DNA of 9,683 nucleotides from an uncultured Rhodanobacteraceae bacterium (GTDB taxonomy: Bacteria > Pseudomonadota > Gammaproteobacteria > Xanthomonadales > Rhodanobacteraceae), in the NCBI GenBank assembly GCA_937902695.1, contig CALFNI010000040.1, positions 1 through 9,683 on the forward strand, written 5' to 3'. Below the pieces are notes generated by a model. That model had not been told where the DNA came from. It made no database searches and saw only the letters and a program-made list of their open reading frames with translations. A program made the position numbers and the translations under genes. Below are positions 1-7,195 of this stretch, in pieces (the stretch's first letter is position 1; every line of letters begins with the position of its first letter).

Positions 1-249
1 GACGATATCGCGAACGCCGATGCCTTCGGCCGCCGCTTCGAGGCGCGGCACCAGATCGCGATCGAGCTCGATGACGGTCATGTGACCGAGCGCGCGCAGG
101 AGCGGCAGCGTGAGCGCGCCTTCGCCGGGCCCGATCTCGACGACGTTGTCGCCGCGCTGCGGCGCGATGGCCTGCACGATCTTGCGCAGGATGCCCGCAT
201 CGTGCAGGAAGTGCTGGCCGAAGCGCTTGCGCGGGATGTGGGCGTGCAT
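1..249 (-). CDS. rsmA: 16S rRNA (adenine1518/1519-N6,N6)-dimethyltransferase RsmA (KsgA), N-terminal 83 codons, cut by window start
   Basis: RsmA uses S-adenosylmethionine to dimethylate two adjacent adenines near the 3' end of 16S rRNA late in 30S assembly. The readable part begins [19 protein letters not shown], the family's conserved opening with the GQHFL box at residues 11-15. SAM motif I follows as [12 protein letters not shown] at about residues 36-47, then an acidic motif II (IELDRD, about residues 60-65). The family is usually about 260-280 residues, so roughly two thirds of the gene lies beyond position 1. The ATG at 249-247 starts 15 nt after the pdxA stop; the ribosome binding site is weak. 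Position after pdxA matches the classical lptD-surA-pdxA-rsmA order, where apaG and apaH usually come next outside the window. The identification is firm. Confidence 0.96.
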   Translation of the reverse strand, partial: MHAHIPRKRFGQHFLHDAGILRKIVQAIAPQRGDNVVEIGPGEGALTLPLLRALGHMTVIELDRDLVPRLEAAAEGIGVRDIV

Positions 250-264
250 CGCGACGCCGCGTGT

Positions 265-1278
265 TCAGCGCGCGCCGCTGCCGGCGAGCTGCATTGCGAG
301 GCGCGTCGCCGCGACGAGACTGCCGGCATCGGCCACGCCGGTGCCGGCGAGGTCGAGCGCGGTGCCGTGATCGACCGACGTGCGCACGTAGGGCAAGCCG
401 AGCGTCACGTTGACGGCATGCCCGAAGCCGGCGTGCTTGAGCACGGGCAGGCCCTGGTCGTGATACATCGCGAGCACCGCGTCGAAGCGCGCGAGCTGCG
501 CCGGCAGGAACGCGGTGTCGGCCGGCAGCGGCCCGGCGACGTCGAAGCCGGCGGCGCGAAGCTGCGCGATCGCCGGCGCGATCTCGTCGATTTCCTCGCG
601 GCCGAGGTGGCCGCCTTCGCCCGCATGCGGATTGAGGCCGAGCACGGCGATGCGCGGCGCGGCGATGCGAAAGTGCGCGATCAGGTCGTCGCAGAGGATG
701 CGCAGCGTGCGCACGAGCGAGGCGCGCGTGATCGCCGCGGGGACTGCCGCGAGCGGGAGGTGCGTCGTCGCGAGTGCGACACGCAGGTCGCCGCCGTTGC
801 GTGCGCCGTGATCGCCGGTCGCGACCAGCATCATGACGACCGCGCGCCGCGCGCGCTGCGCGAAGAACTCGGTGTGGCCCGTGAACGGAACGCCGGCATC
901 GTTGATGACGCCCTTGTGCACGGGCGCGGTGACGATCGCGGCGAACTCGCCGGTCGTCGAGCCCTCGGCGGCGCGTGCGAGCGTCGCGAGCACGTAGCCT
1001 GCGTTGCGGGGATCGAGCCGGCCGGGCGCCGCCGCCGCGCTGAGCGACATCGGCACCACACGAAGCTCGCCCGGAGCGCGCGCGTCGATCGCGTTGCCGT
1101 CGTAGTTGCGAAGAGTCACGGCGACGCCGGCTGCGCGCGCCGCACCGGCGATGAGGTCGGGATCGGCGATGACGACGAGATCGGCCGCGATGTCGGTCGC
1201 GGCGAGCTTCGCGACGAGCTCCGGTCCGATGCCGGCGGGTTCGCCGGCCGTGATGGCGAGCCGCGCCAGCGCGGGAAT
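265..1278 (-). CDS. pdxA: 4-hydroxythreonine-4-phosphate dehydrogenase PdxA, with a non-canonical start
   Basis: PdxA is the cytoplasmic, NAD-dependent, divalent-metal enzyme that oxidises 4-phosphohydroxy-L-threonine in the DXP-dependent branch of pyridoxal 5'-phosphate synthesis. Counting from the proposed start at 1278, the protein is 337 residues, against 329 in E. coli. The opening motif ITAGEPAGIGPEL lies at residues 9-21. The three metal-binding histidines are H173 (ATTHLPL), H218 (LNPHAGEGG) and H273 (MYHDQGL), with the same 45 and 55 residue spacing as H166, H211 and H266 of E. coli. TSVDHGTALDLAGTG follows near residue 300. A GTG at 1119 would delete the essential N-terminus and is not the start. 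No ATG, GTG or TTG occurs in frame between there and the surA coding end. The best candidates are ATT at 1278-1276, sharing one base with the surA TGA, or CTG at 1281-1279. GGAG at 1289-1286 lies 7 or 4 nt upstream of them. A short extra loop (about GDHGARNGG) precedes the first histidine motif. Function is certain; the exact start is not. Confidence 0.95.
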   Translation of the reverse strand: MPALARLAITAGEPAGIGPELVAKLAATDIAADLVVIADPDLIAGAARAAGVAVTLRNYDGNAIDARAPGELRVVPMSLSAAAAPGRLDPRNAGYVLATLARAAEGSTTGEFAAIVTAPVHKGVINDAGVPFTGHTEFFAQRARRAVVMMLVATGDHGARNGGDLRVALATTHLPLAAVPAAITRASLVRTLRILCDDLIAHFRIAAPRIAVLGLNPHAGEGGHLGREEIDEIAPAIAQLRAAGFDVAGPLPADTAFLPAQLARFDAVLAMYHDQGLPVLKHAGFGHAVNVTLGLPYVRTSVDHGTALDLAGTGVADAGSLVAATRLAMQLAGSGAR

Positions 1279-1289
1279 CAGAGCGCTCC
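1276..1289 (-). promoter_or_regulatory. Ribosome binding site and rare start region of pdxA (GGAG, then CTGATT)
   Basis: On the minus strand GGAG (1289-1286) sits inside the last codons of surA. After a 7-nt spacer comes TGATT, where TGA is the surA stop (1280-1278) and ATT (1278-1276) is in frame with the conserved PdxA N-terminus. Neighbouring genes with this overlap normally read TGATG. CTG at 1281-1279, directly before the ATT, is an alternative start only 4 nt from GGAG. Translational coupling to surA is likely. Confidence 0.55.
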
Positions 1290-2615
1290 GGCGGTGGGCG
1301 CGACGCCGCCGGTCGTGGCGCCGCCGGGGAGGCGAACCTCGATGTACGCTTCGCTGCGGATCTGGCGCAGGAAGCTCTCGTACTCGTCCTCGGCCTTGCG
1401 CTGGAAGATCATGTTCTTGGCCTGATCGCGCTGCAGCTCGCTCGTCTTGTCGGTGCTGCGCGTGTCCTCGAGCTGCATGATGTGCCAGCCGGCGTCGGTC
1501 TGGAACGGCTGCGAAATCTCGCCGGGCTTCATGTCCTTGACGATCGCGGCGACGCGCGTGCCGTACGCATCGCCCGAGAACCAGCCGAGATCGCCGCCGA
1601 GGCGCGCGGTCGCGGTGTCCTGCGAGAGATCCTTCGCGACCTTCGCGAAATCCTCGCCGCCGACGATGCGCTGGCGGGCATCCGCGGCTTCCTTCTGCGC
1701 CTGCTCGCTCGGCACGAGCTCGGTGATCTTGAAGAGGATGTGGCGCGCATGGAACTCGGTGACGAGCTGCGCGGCATTGGCGTCCTTCTTGCCGAGGAGC
1801 TTGATGATGTGGAATCCGTTCGGGCCGCGGATCGGCGCGGACACCTGGCCTTCCTGCATCGAATCGCTCGCATCGGCGAACGCGGGCGGAAGCTCGTCGG
1901 CGTTGCGCCAGCCGAGATCGCCGCCTTCGAGCGCGTTCGGCGCGTCGGAGTAGCGGATCGCGGCGGCGGCGAAATCCATGCCGCCGTCGATCTGACGCTT
2001 GGTATCGTCGGCTTTCTTCTTTGCCGTTTCGATCTGGTCCGGAGTCGCGCCGTCCGGCACCGAAATCAGGATGTAGCCGAGGTGGAGCTGGCCGCGGTGC
2101 AGCGCGCCGTTCTTGAGCAGCGTGTCGACTTCGGCGTCGCTGACCTGCACGCGGCTCTGCACGACGCGCTGGCGCAGGCGCTGCACGATGAGCTCGTCGC
2201 GCACGCTACGGCGGAACTGCTCGTAATCCATGCCCTGCTGCTGGATCGCCTGGCGCAGCTGCGAGAGATCCATCTTGTTCTGCGATGCGAGGCCGGTCAG
2301 CGCCTGGTCGATCTCGGCGTCGGAGACCTTGACGCCACTCGAATCCGCGCGCGTCAGCTGGAGCTTCTGCAGGATCAGGCGCTCGAGCACCTGATGCTCG
2401 AGCACGTCGCGCGGCGGCAGCTGCTGCGGCGAGTTGGCGTACTGCGCCATGACGCGGTTGACTTGCGTGTCGAGCTCGCTCTTCAGGACGACGTCCTCGT
2501 CGACGACGGCGACGATGCGGTCGAGCGGCTCGGCCGGCAGCGACTGCGCGCGGGCGAGGTGCGGCGCTGCGAGCGCGGCGGCGGCGAAAGCGAGAGCGGT
2601 GATCAGGTTCTTCAT
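1278..2615 (-). CDS. surA: Periplasmic chaperone and peptidyl-prolyl isomerase SurA
   Basis: SurA escorts unfolded outer-membrane proteins, including LptD, across the periplasm to the Bam complex. The 445-residue product (428 in E. coli) starts with a Sec signal peptide, cleaved probably after ARA at residue 23. It is followed by the SurA N-terminal chaperone domain, opening LDRIVAVVDEDVVLKSEL at about residues 31-48. Two parvulin-type PPIC domains follow. The first is at about 176-275 (LHLGYILISVP, GGDLGW at 231-236, GPNGFHIIKL). The second is at about 287-385 (FHARHILFK, GGDLGW at 340-345, TDAGWHIMQL). A C-terminal helix (about 392-425) completes the chaperone fold, ending with a low-complexity Gly/Ala/Thr tail not typical of the family. 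The ATG at 2615 has GGAA a few bases upstream. It lies 121 nt after lptD and overlaps the proposed pdxA start. Confidence 0.97.
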   Translation of the reverse strand: MKNLITALAFAAAALAAPHLARAQSLPAEPLDRIVAVVDEDVVLKSELDTQVNRVMAQYANSPQQLPPRDVLEHQVLERLILQKLQLTRADSSGVKVSDAEIDQALTGLASQNKMDLSQLRQAIQQQGMDYEQFRRSVRDELIVQRLRQRVVQSRVQVSDAEVDTLLKNGALHRGQLHLGYILISVPDGATPDQIETAKKKADDTKRQIDGGMDFAAAAIRYSDAPNALEGGDLGWRNADELPPAFADASDSMQEGQVSAPIRGPNGFHIIKLLGKKDANAAQLVTEFHARHILFKITELVPSEQAQKEAADARQRIVGGEDFAKVAKDLSQDTATARLGGDLGWFSGDAYGTRVAAIVKDMKPGEISQPFQTDAGWHIMQLEDTRSTDKTSELQRDQAKNMIFQRKAEDEYESFLRQIRSEAYIEVRLPGGATTGGVAPTAGAL

Positions 2616-2736
2616 CGGGTTTCCGGAGTGAACGGGCGGCCGCGGCGGGCGCCAGGACCATAGTTTCGCAGAGTCGGCCGACGTTCTGCGCTAAGAGATC
2701 GTCGAGACGGGCCGGCTGCAGCACGGCACCGCCAAG
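2616..2736. other. lptD-surA intergenic spacer, no gene; contains a dyad
   Basis: This 121-nt spacer separates lptD from surA, which in many relatives are almost adjacent. It holds the imperfect dyad at 2667-2690. Just after it on the minus strand, at about 2660, is a weak TATGGT element that could serve as a -10 box, but there is no convincing -35 partner. A separate promoter for surA is possible but not shown. Confidence 0.5.
2667..2690. repeat. Imperfect inverted repeat (hairpin or operator) upstream of surA
   Basis: Plus-strand arms are CGCAGA (2667-2672) and TCTGCG (2685-2690), perfect reverse complements. They enclose the 10-nt palindrome GTCGGCCGAC (2673-2682) with a two-base bulge (GT, 2683-2684). 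In the lptD-surA transcript it could fold as a 9-bp stem with a 2-nt bulge and a GGCC tetraloop. No U-tract follows, so it is not a standard intrinsic terminator. A DNA-binding site, an RNA processing site or a chance structure in GC-rich DNA are all possible. Confidence 0.5.
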
Positions 2737-5112
2737 TCATTGATAACCAAGGATACCACGGCGCAGGAAGTCGTCCGTTTTCTGGCCGAACGAGCCGATG
2801 CCCTTGAACTCGATCTCGAAGTAGATCGCGTTGTCGGCATCGCCCTCAGCGTTGTGGATCCAGTGCCGCGCGAGCAGGCGGTAGGCGACGCAGCAGCTTT
2901 CGTGCTCGAAGCCGAAGAAGCGCTCGAGCGTGCGGCCCTTGGTGCCGTGCGGATCGGTCGGCAGCGCAAGCGGGTTGTTGAGCGCGTAGTTCCAGCGCGC
3001 GATCAGGCGCCACGCCGGCGTGATCGGCACCAGCGCCGAGGCATCGACCTGCTCGAGGAAATCGCGGCGATAGCGATACGAGAGATTGACGACGCCGCCC
3101 GTGCCGAAGCGGTTCTGCAGCGTCCCGGCGGAGAGATCGGTGCGGTCGGTGTTCGGATTCCATTGCTGGTCGAGCGTGACGCGCCAGCGCTCGTTGATGC
3201 GAAGGTCGAGCTCGCCCGCATACGTCGATCCGCCGAAGCCGGTCGGCGGCACGCGCGGCAGCTGCACGCGCTGATCGTCGAAGTAGCGGATCTGGCCGAG
3301 GCTCGCCGAAAGCCGCTCGTCGCCGGTCGCGTCGTCGAGGAGCCGTGTCGTCAGCGCGAGCGAGAGATTGTTCGCGTCCATCTGCCGGTCGGCGCCCACG
3401 AAGCGGTTGGTGCGGAACAGCTCGCCGAACGAGAACGGGATCTCCTGCGTGTCGAAGATCGGGATGTCGCTCTGGTTGCGGTACGGCACGTAGAGGTAGT
3501 ACGCGCGCGGCTCGAGCGTCTGCGTGAACGCGTCCTCGCCGAACATCACGCTGCGCTCGAAGACGAGGCCGGTGTCGAGGCTGAAGATCGGCACGCCGCG
3601 GGTCGGATGCTTGTCCGTCAGCGACGGCGCGTACTGCATCTGGTCGAGGCTGTACGTCGTGTAGCGGTAGCCGATCTGCGGGCGGAAGAAATATGCCGAC
3701 GTCTCGATCGGATAGGCGAGATACGGAAACGCGTCGAGGCGCTGGCCTTCGATCGCGTGCGTCTTGTCGAACGCGATGAACTCGCTGTTGAAGCCGCCGG
3801 TGAGATCGCCGAGCAGCGCATGCTCGCCGTTGAACGTCGCGCGCGGCAGGCGGTGGTACGGCTCGTACTGGTCGGGAATGGTCGGATCGGTGATCTGGTA
3901 TTCGTCGCCGCCGAACGAGGCGGTCCACCAGTCGCCGTGCGCGTTGAGGTATGCGCTCGACGGCAGGAAGCTGATCGCGGACGAATAAAGGCCGCGCCCG
4001 AAATCCTCGAAGTAGCGATCGTCGGACACGCGGTTCAGGTTGATCGACGCGCCCAGCGTGTCGTTGAAGCCCGTCGCGTCGGTAAACTTGTACCACCAGC
4101 GCGTGCTCGGCGTGTTGTCGTTGTTCTCGATGTTCTCCTGGTCGACCTTGCGGTCGTTCGGAAGGAGCTCGAAATCCAGCGCGCCGGTGCCGAACGTTTC
4201 GCTGAGATAGCGGAACTCTCCGCCGATCATGAGGCCGCGCTCGGTCATCAGGCGCGGGGTCAGCGTCGCGTCGTAGTTCGGCGCGAGATTGAAGTAATAC
4301 GGCAGCGAAAGATCGAGCCCGCGCCGGTTGCCGTAGCCGATGCTGGGATAAAGAAACCCCGACTCGCGGCGATCGTCGAGCGGAAAGCTCGCGTACGGCA
4401 ACCAGAACACGGGCACGTCGCCGGCGCGGAACGTCACGTCGTGGCCTTCGCCGACGCCTTCGTCCTGGTCGAGCCTGAGATCCTTCGCATGGATCGACCA
4501 CTGCTGATCGGAGAGATCGCAGGTGCTGTAGGTCGACTGCGTCATCTTCGCGTGCGTCTTGTCCTCGAGAATCGCCGTGTCGGCGCTGCCGTTGCCTTGC
4601 GAGGCCAGGATCTGGAAACGCACGTTGCCGTCGAGCGTGCACTGGTCGAGATCGGCATTGCCCTTGGCGCTGTCGGCGGCCATCAGGAGGCCGCGATCCT
4701 GATAGCGCACGTGGCCTTGCGCGTCGTAGTCGGTCGTTTCGCCGTCGTAGTTGAGCTTGTCCGCACGCAGCAGCTGATCGAAGCGCAGGAACCTGACGTC
4801 GCCTTCGAAGAGGTAGTGCCGGGCATCGGTGCTGCTGACCGCGTTCGCGTCGGCCGTCGCGCTCACCGAATCGCGATCGCCTTCGGTCGGGAGGCCCGCG
4901 ACATAGGTGTCCATCAGGTCGTGCTTGTGGCACATCGACCAGTCGACCGGCCGCTTCGGACACTTGATGACGCCGAGCGGGCAGCTCGGCACGTCCCTGC
5001 TCTGGGCAGTGGGCGCTTGGGCCTGCGCGATCGCGTCATCCGCCCGCGCGATGCCGCCGAATGCCAGCAGAAGGGGAAGCGCCGGAAGCAGGCGGCGCAC
5101 GGGACGCAGCAT
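2737..5112 (-). CDS. lptD: LPS-assembly protein LptD (outer-membrane LPS translocon)
   Basis: LptD forms the outer-membrane barrel, plugged by LptE, that inserts lipopolysaccharide into the outer leaflet as the end point of the Lpt bridge. The product is 791 residues (784 in E. coli). A signal peptide (residues 1 to about 24, cleaved near ARA-DD) is followed by the LptA/OstA-like beta-jellyroll domain at about 95-225 (YLFEGDVRFLRFDQLLRADK). The barrel domain follows from about residue 240 (YASFPLDDRRESGFLYPSIG) to the aromatic-rich C-terminus. The adjacent cysteine pair C740-C741 (HESCCVAYR) and C198 (YSTCDLSDQQWS) match the disulfide-forming cysteines of E. coli LptD. Additional cysteines occur at 44, 51, 61 and 158. 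The ATG at 5112 is chosen because it puts the signal peptide at the N-terminus; no Shine-Dalgarno is visible, and a GTG at 5121 is an alternative. It heads the surA-pdxA-rsmA cluster. Confidence 0.97.
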   Translation of the reverse strand: MLRPVRRLLPALPLLLAFGGIARADDAIAQAQAPTAQSRDVPSCPLGVIKCPKRPVDWSMCHKHDLMDTYVAGLPTEGDRDSVSATADANAVSSTDARHYLFEGDVRFLRFDQLLRADKLNYDGETTDYDAQGHVRYQDRGLLMAADSAKGNADLDQCTLDGNVRFQILASQGNGSADTAILEDKTHAKMTQSTYSTCDLSDQQWSIHAKDLRLDQDEGVGEGHDVTFRAGDVPVFWLPYASFPLDDRRESGFLYPSIGYGNRRGLDLSLPYYFNLAPNYDATLTPRLMTERGLMIGGEFRYLSETFGTGALDFELLPNDRKVDQENIENNDNTPSTRWWYKFTDATGFNDTLGASINLNRVSDDRYFEDFGRGLYSSAISFLPSSAYLNAHGDWWTASFGGDEYQITDPTIPDQYEPYHRLPRATFNGEHALLGDLTGGFNSEFIAFDKTHAIEGQRLDAFPYLAYPIETSAYFFRPQIGYRYTTYSLDQMQYAPSLTDKHPTRGVPIFSLDTGLVFERSVMFGEDAFTQTLEPRAYYLYVPYRNQSDIPIFDTQEIPFSFGELFRTNRFVGADRQMDANNLSLALTTRLLDDATGDERLSASLGQIRYFDDQRVQLPRVPPTGFGGSTYAGELDLRINERWRVTLDQQWNPNTDRTDLSAGTLQNRFGTGGVVNLSYRYRRDFLEQVDASALVPITPAWRLIARWNYALNNPLALPTDPHGTKGRTLERFFGFEHESCCVAYRLLARHWIHNAEGDADNAIYFEIEFKGIGSFGQKTDDFLRRGILGYQ

Positions 5113-5185
5113 CGGGGGCACGGAAAACCGTATCGTCGGGACGCGAGGGCCGCTAGCTTGCCGGAAACGAGCCTCGGGCGGCAAA

Positions 5186-5207
5186 CCCGCGCGCCGCCAG
5201 GCGCGGG
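5186..5207 (-). terminator. Possible transcription terminator after the CsgG-domain/DUF4412-like pair
   Basis: Plus-strand arms CCCGCGC (5186-5192) and GCGCGGG (5201-5207) form a perfect 7-bp stem with an 8-nt loop. An alternative 7-bp stem pairs 5192-5198 with 5206-5212. Read on the minus strand the hairpin starts 7 nt after the stop of the upstream gene and is followed by only TTT before GC-rich sequence. The short T-tract makes intrinsic termination uncertain. It could separate this pair from lptD, whose own promoter should then lie in 5113-5185; I found no convincing promoter boxes there. Confidence 0.4.
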
Positions 5208-5214
5208 CGGCGGT

Positions 5215-6291
5215 TCAGTCGCTGCCCTGGCGGCCTGGCGATCCCATGAGGTCGACCGGCTTGTAGCCGGCCGGAACCGCGAAACGCGACGCCGGGATCG
5301 GCGCGGTGTCGATCGCGAGCGTCGCGCGCCCGCTCTCGTGCCCGCCCGCGTAGCAGACGCGGCGCACGAGCACGCGATCGTCCGATTCCGGTTGCGCGCT
5401 GTCCGGAACGAAGCTTCGGCTCCACGCCCGCATCGCCTTGGTGAAGCGCGCGATGCGGCGCGTCTCCACCTCGCCGAGATGCAGGCCCGCCGCCGTCGTG
5501 TAGCAATCCTCGCGCACGAGCTCGCCTGCGCGCAGGTGCTCGCGCCGCATGCACGTGATCCCGCCGACGTCGGTTTCGCCGGCGTCGCGATCGATGCGCT
5601 CCGGCCTGGGCGGCGGCGCCTGCGGGGCGTTGCCGCCGGGCACGCCGGGCATCATCGCCATGGGGCCGCCGCCGTTCGCCATTGCGCGCTGCACCTGCTG
5701 GCGCTGCTCCGGCGTCATGCGCGCGAGCTGCTGCTCCATCATCTTCTGCATCATCTGCTGCGTGTTCGCGTCGAGCGCCGGCATCTGGCCGTTCTTCGTC
5801 GCGGCCATCATCTCCTCGCGGCTCATCGGCTTGCCGTCGGCGCCTGTCGCGGGCGTGCCGAGCGCGATGCCGTTGCCGCAATCGATGGGCTCGTCGGGCT
5901 GGCGATCGCGGTTGCCGGCCGATGCGGCCATGTTGGGGCAGAGCGATTGCGCCATCTCGAACGGATCGAGGCCGCCTTCGCGCCGCATCTTCGTGCGCAG
6001 GCTCTTCATGATGTCGCCCTGCAGGTCGATCGCGTCCTCGTCGAGCTCGGTCTCCATGAACGTGTGCGAGCCGTGGTCGATGAAGTACGCGAGTTTTTCC
6101 GAATGATCGTAGATCATGCTGCCCGCGTGCGCGCCGTTGCCCGAATCGACGCGCAGGAAATACGTCTTCATTTCGACCCGGTCGAAATCGCCGGCGCAGC
6201 CGCCTTCGCTGCGATAGGTGATCGTGTCGTCGGCGAGAGCGATCGCCGGCAGCGCGCCGAGTGCAACGAGGAGAGCGGTCGTCTTCGTCAT
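5215..6291 (-). CDS. Exported cysteine-containing Met/Gln-rich protein, DUF4412-like, function unknown
   Basis: A 358-residue protein with a clear Sec signal peptide (cleavage after ALA at residue 20), hence periplasmic or outer-membrane associated. The N-terminal part (about 36-85) reads as alternating beta strands with FLRVDSG, MIYDHSEKLAYFIDH and TFMETEL. The C-terminus ends with IPASRFAVPAGYKPVDL. Both ends recall DUF4412-type periplasmic domains, but this is a judgement by eye. The middle (about 155-215) is rich in Met and Gln and probably helical (QQMMQKMMEQQLARMTPEQR), then Gly/Pro-rich. Six cysteines (32, 118, 138, 247, 263, 313) could form disulfides. It starts 12 nt after the CsgG-domain gene with GGAA as ribosome binding site, so the two are almost certainly cotranscribed and may act together. 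No enzymatic motif was recognised. Confidence 0.85.
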   Translation of the reverse strand: MTKTTALLVALGALPAIALADDTITYRSEGGCAGDFDRVEMKTYFLRVDSGNGAHAGSMIYDHSEKLAYFIDHGSHTFMETELDEDAIDLQGDIMKSLRTKMRREGGLDPFEMAQSLCPNMAASAGNRDRQPDEPIDCGNGIALGTPATGADGKPMSREEMMAATKNGQMPALDANTQQMMQKMMEQQLARMTPEQRQQVQRAMANGGGPMAMMPGVPGGNAPQAPPPRPERIDRDAGETDVGGITCMRREHLRAGELVREDCYTTAAGLHLGEVETRRIARFTKAMRAWSRSFVPDSAQPESDDRVLVRRVCYAGGHESGRATLAIDTAPIPASRFAVPAGYKPVDLMGSPGRQGSD

Positions 6292-6303
6292 GCGCGTTCC
6301 GCG

Positions 6304-7029
6304 TCAGTGTTGCGGCCCGTCGGCCCTGAAGGTCTTGCGCGTCGTGTCGCGGCGTTGCGTTTCCTTCGTCTCGAATGCGGCGAGGCACGCATCGCGGCGC
6401 ACCATCACGCATTCGAGATAGTCGATGATCTCGAGCACGGCGCCGCGCACGGCCTGCGCGTCGGCTTCGTTCTGGATCATCTCGAGGCCGGCGTTGCGCT
6501 GCGTGAGGTCGACCTTCGTCTCATGCCCGCTCGTATGCCCTTCGATCGTGCGCGCGTAGCTGACTTCGCCGGTCGAGGTGTCGACGACGCGAAGATCGAG
6601 CGCGAGATACGAGCCACGATTCGTCTGCTCGACGCGCGCGCGGCCGAACAGGCCCCCGCCCGACACTTTCGTCTCGGTGTCCGGCTGGAACGCCGTGATC
6701 GTGCCCATGACGAGGTACTGCGCGCCGGTCAGCTGGCCGATCTTCGCGCCGTCGCCGGGTTTCAGCAGCCCCGATTCGGCGAGATCCTGCTCCTCGAGCA
6801 CGGCGCGCAGCTTGCGCCGCTCCACGACCGTGAACGCATCGCGCGCCGCGATCTCGCTCGCCAGCATGTTCGTGACGACGCGCCCGATGCCGCCCTGGAA
6901 CGGCATGGCGCCGGTTTCGTCCTGGAACTTCATGACCGCGAGGATGGGCTTTGCGGATTCGGCGCAGGCGAGCGAGGGCGCGAGCGCGCCGAGTGCGAGT
7001 ACGAGCGAAGCCAGCATCCGGCGCAACAT
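6304..7029 (-). CDS. Exported CsgG-domain protein (curli assembly/transport-like), orphan
   Basis: A 241-residue protein with an N-terminal signal sequence (residues 1 to about 23, MLRRMLASLVLALGALAPSL). A cysteine at residue 22 is present, but the lipobox around it (SLAC) is poor, so cleavage by signal peptidase I at ACA-E is as likely as lipidation. The CsgG domain spans about 28-205: PILAVMKFQDETG, FTVVERRKLRAVLEEQDLAESGL (66-88), GAKIGQLTGAQYLVMGTIT (94-112), then LALDLRVVDTSTGEV (142-156). True CsgG is a nonameric outer-membrane secretion pore for curlin, but many CsgG-domain proteins occur without curli genes. No csgA, B, E or F lies here. The C-terminus is a basic tail. The ATG at 7029 is supported by a strong Shine-Dalgarno; an upstream in-frame start at 7089 would spoil the signal peptide. 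It is the first gene of a two-gene unit. Confidence 0.88.
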   Translation of the reverse strand: MLRRMLASLVLALGALAPSLACAESAKPILAVMKFQDETGAMPFQGGIGRVVTNMLASEIAARDAFTVVERRKLRAVLEEQDLAESGLLKPGDGAKIGQLTGAQYLVMGTITAFQPDTETKVSGGGLFGRARVEQTNRGSYLALDLRVVDTSTGEVSYARTIEGHTSGHETKVDLTQRNAGLEMIQNEADAQAVRGAVLEIIDYLECVMVRRDACLAAFETKETQRRDTTRKTFRADGPQH

Positions 7030-7036
7030 GCGCGAG

Positions 7037-7043
7037 CCTCCCC
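7037..7043 (-). promoter_or_regulatory. Strong ribosome binding site deciding the CsgG-domain gene start
   Basis: GGGGAGG on the minus strand (7043-7037) lies 7 nt before the ATG at 7029-7027. It is the best Shine-Dalgarno sequence I saw in the window and supports this start over the in-frame ATG at 7089. Confidence 0.75.
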
Positions 7044-7195
7044 GCGGGCGTGGCGCGTGCGCTGCGAGACCGTGGATCCTCATGCGCACGGCGATGGCGT
7101 CGGCGTCAGTCTACGCCTCCCGACTGCAGCCTGGATGGGCTCGTCGCGTTCGGTCGAGCGTCAGCGGAGGTCCAACCGCCGCGCGGCGTCGCTTG

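Noticed and set aside
265..1119. pdxA beginning at the GTG at 1119
   Set aside because: This would remove about 53 residues including the conserved TAGEPAGIGPEL motif, which is intact in frame upstream.
82..1425. Long plus-strand open frame antisense to rsmA and pdxA
   Set aside because: Same codon-register shadow effect; low-complexity Arg/Ala/Asp-rich product with no domain.
1482..2663. 393-codon plus-strand frame antisense to surA
   Set aside because: Exact antisense register of surA, with a repetitive Leu/Arg/Ala/Asp product.
2846..4963. 705-codon minus-strand frame inside lptD
   Set aside because: Out-of-frame shadow with extreme Arg/Pro/Ala content; lptD in the other frame has all family landmarks.
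5113..5214. Sigma-E type promoter for lptD (GAAC near 5214)
   Set aside because: A GAAC occurs, but no matching -10 element lies about 16 nt downstream, and it overlaps the stop codon of the previous gene.
5153..6412. 419-codon minus-strand frame overlapping the DUF4412-like gene
   Set aside because: Arg-rich shadow frame without a signal peptide or plausible start; the accepted frame has a signal peptide, ribosome binding site and balanced composition.
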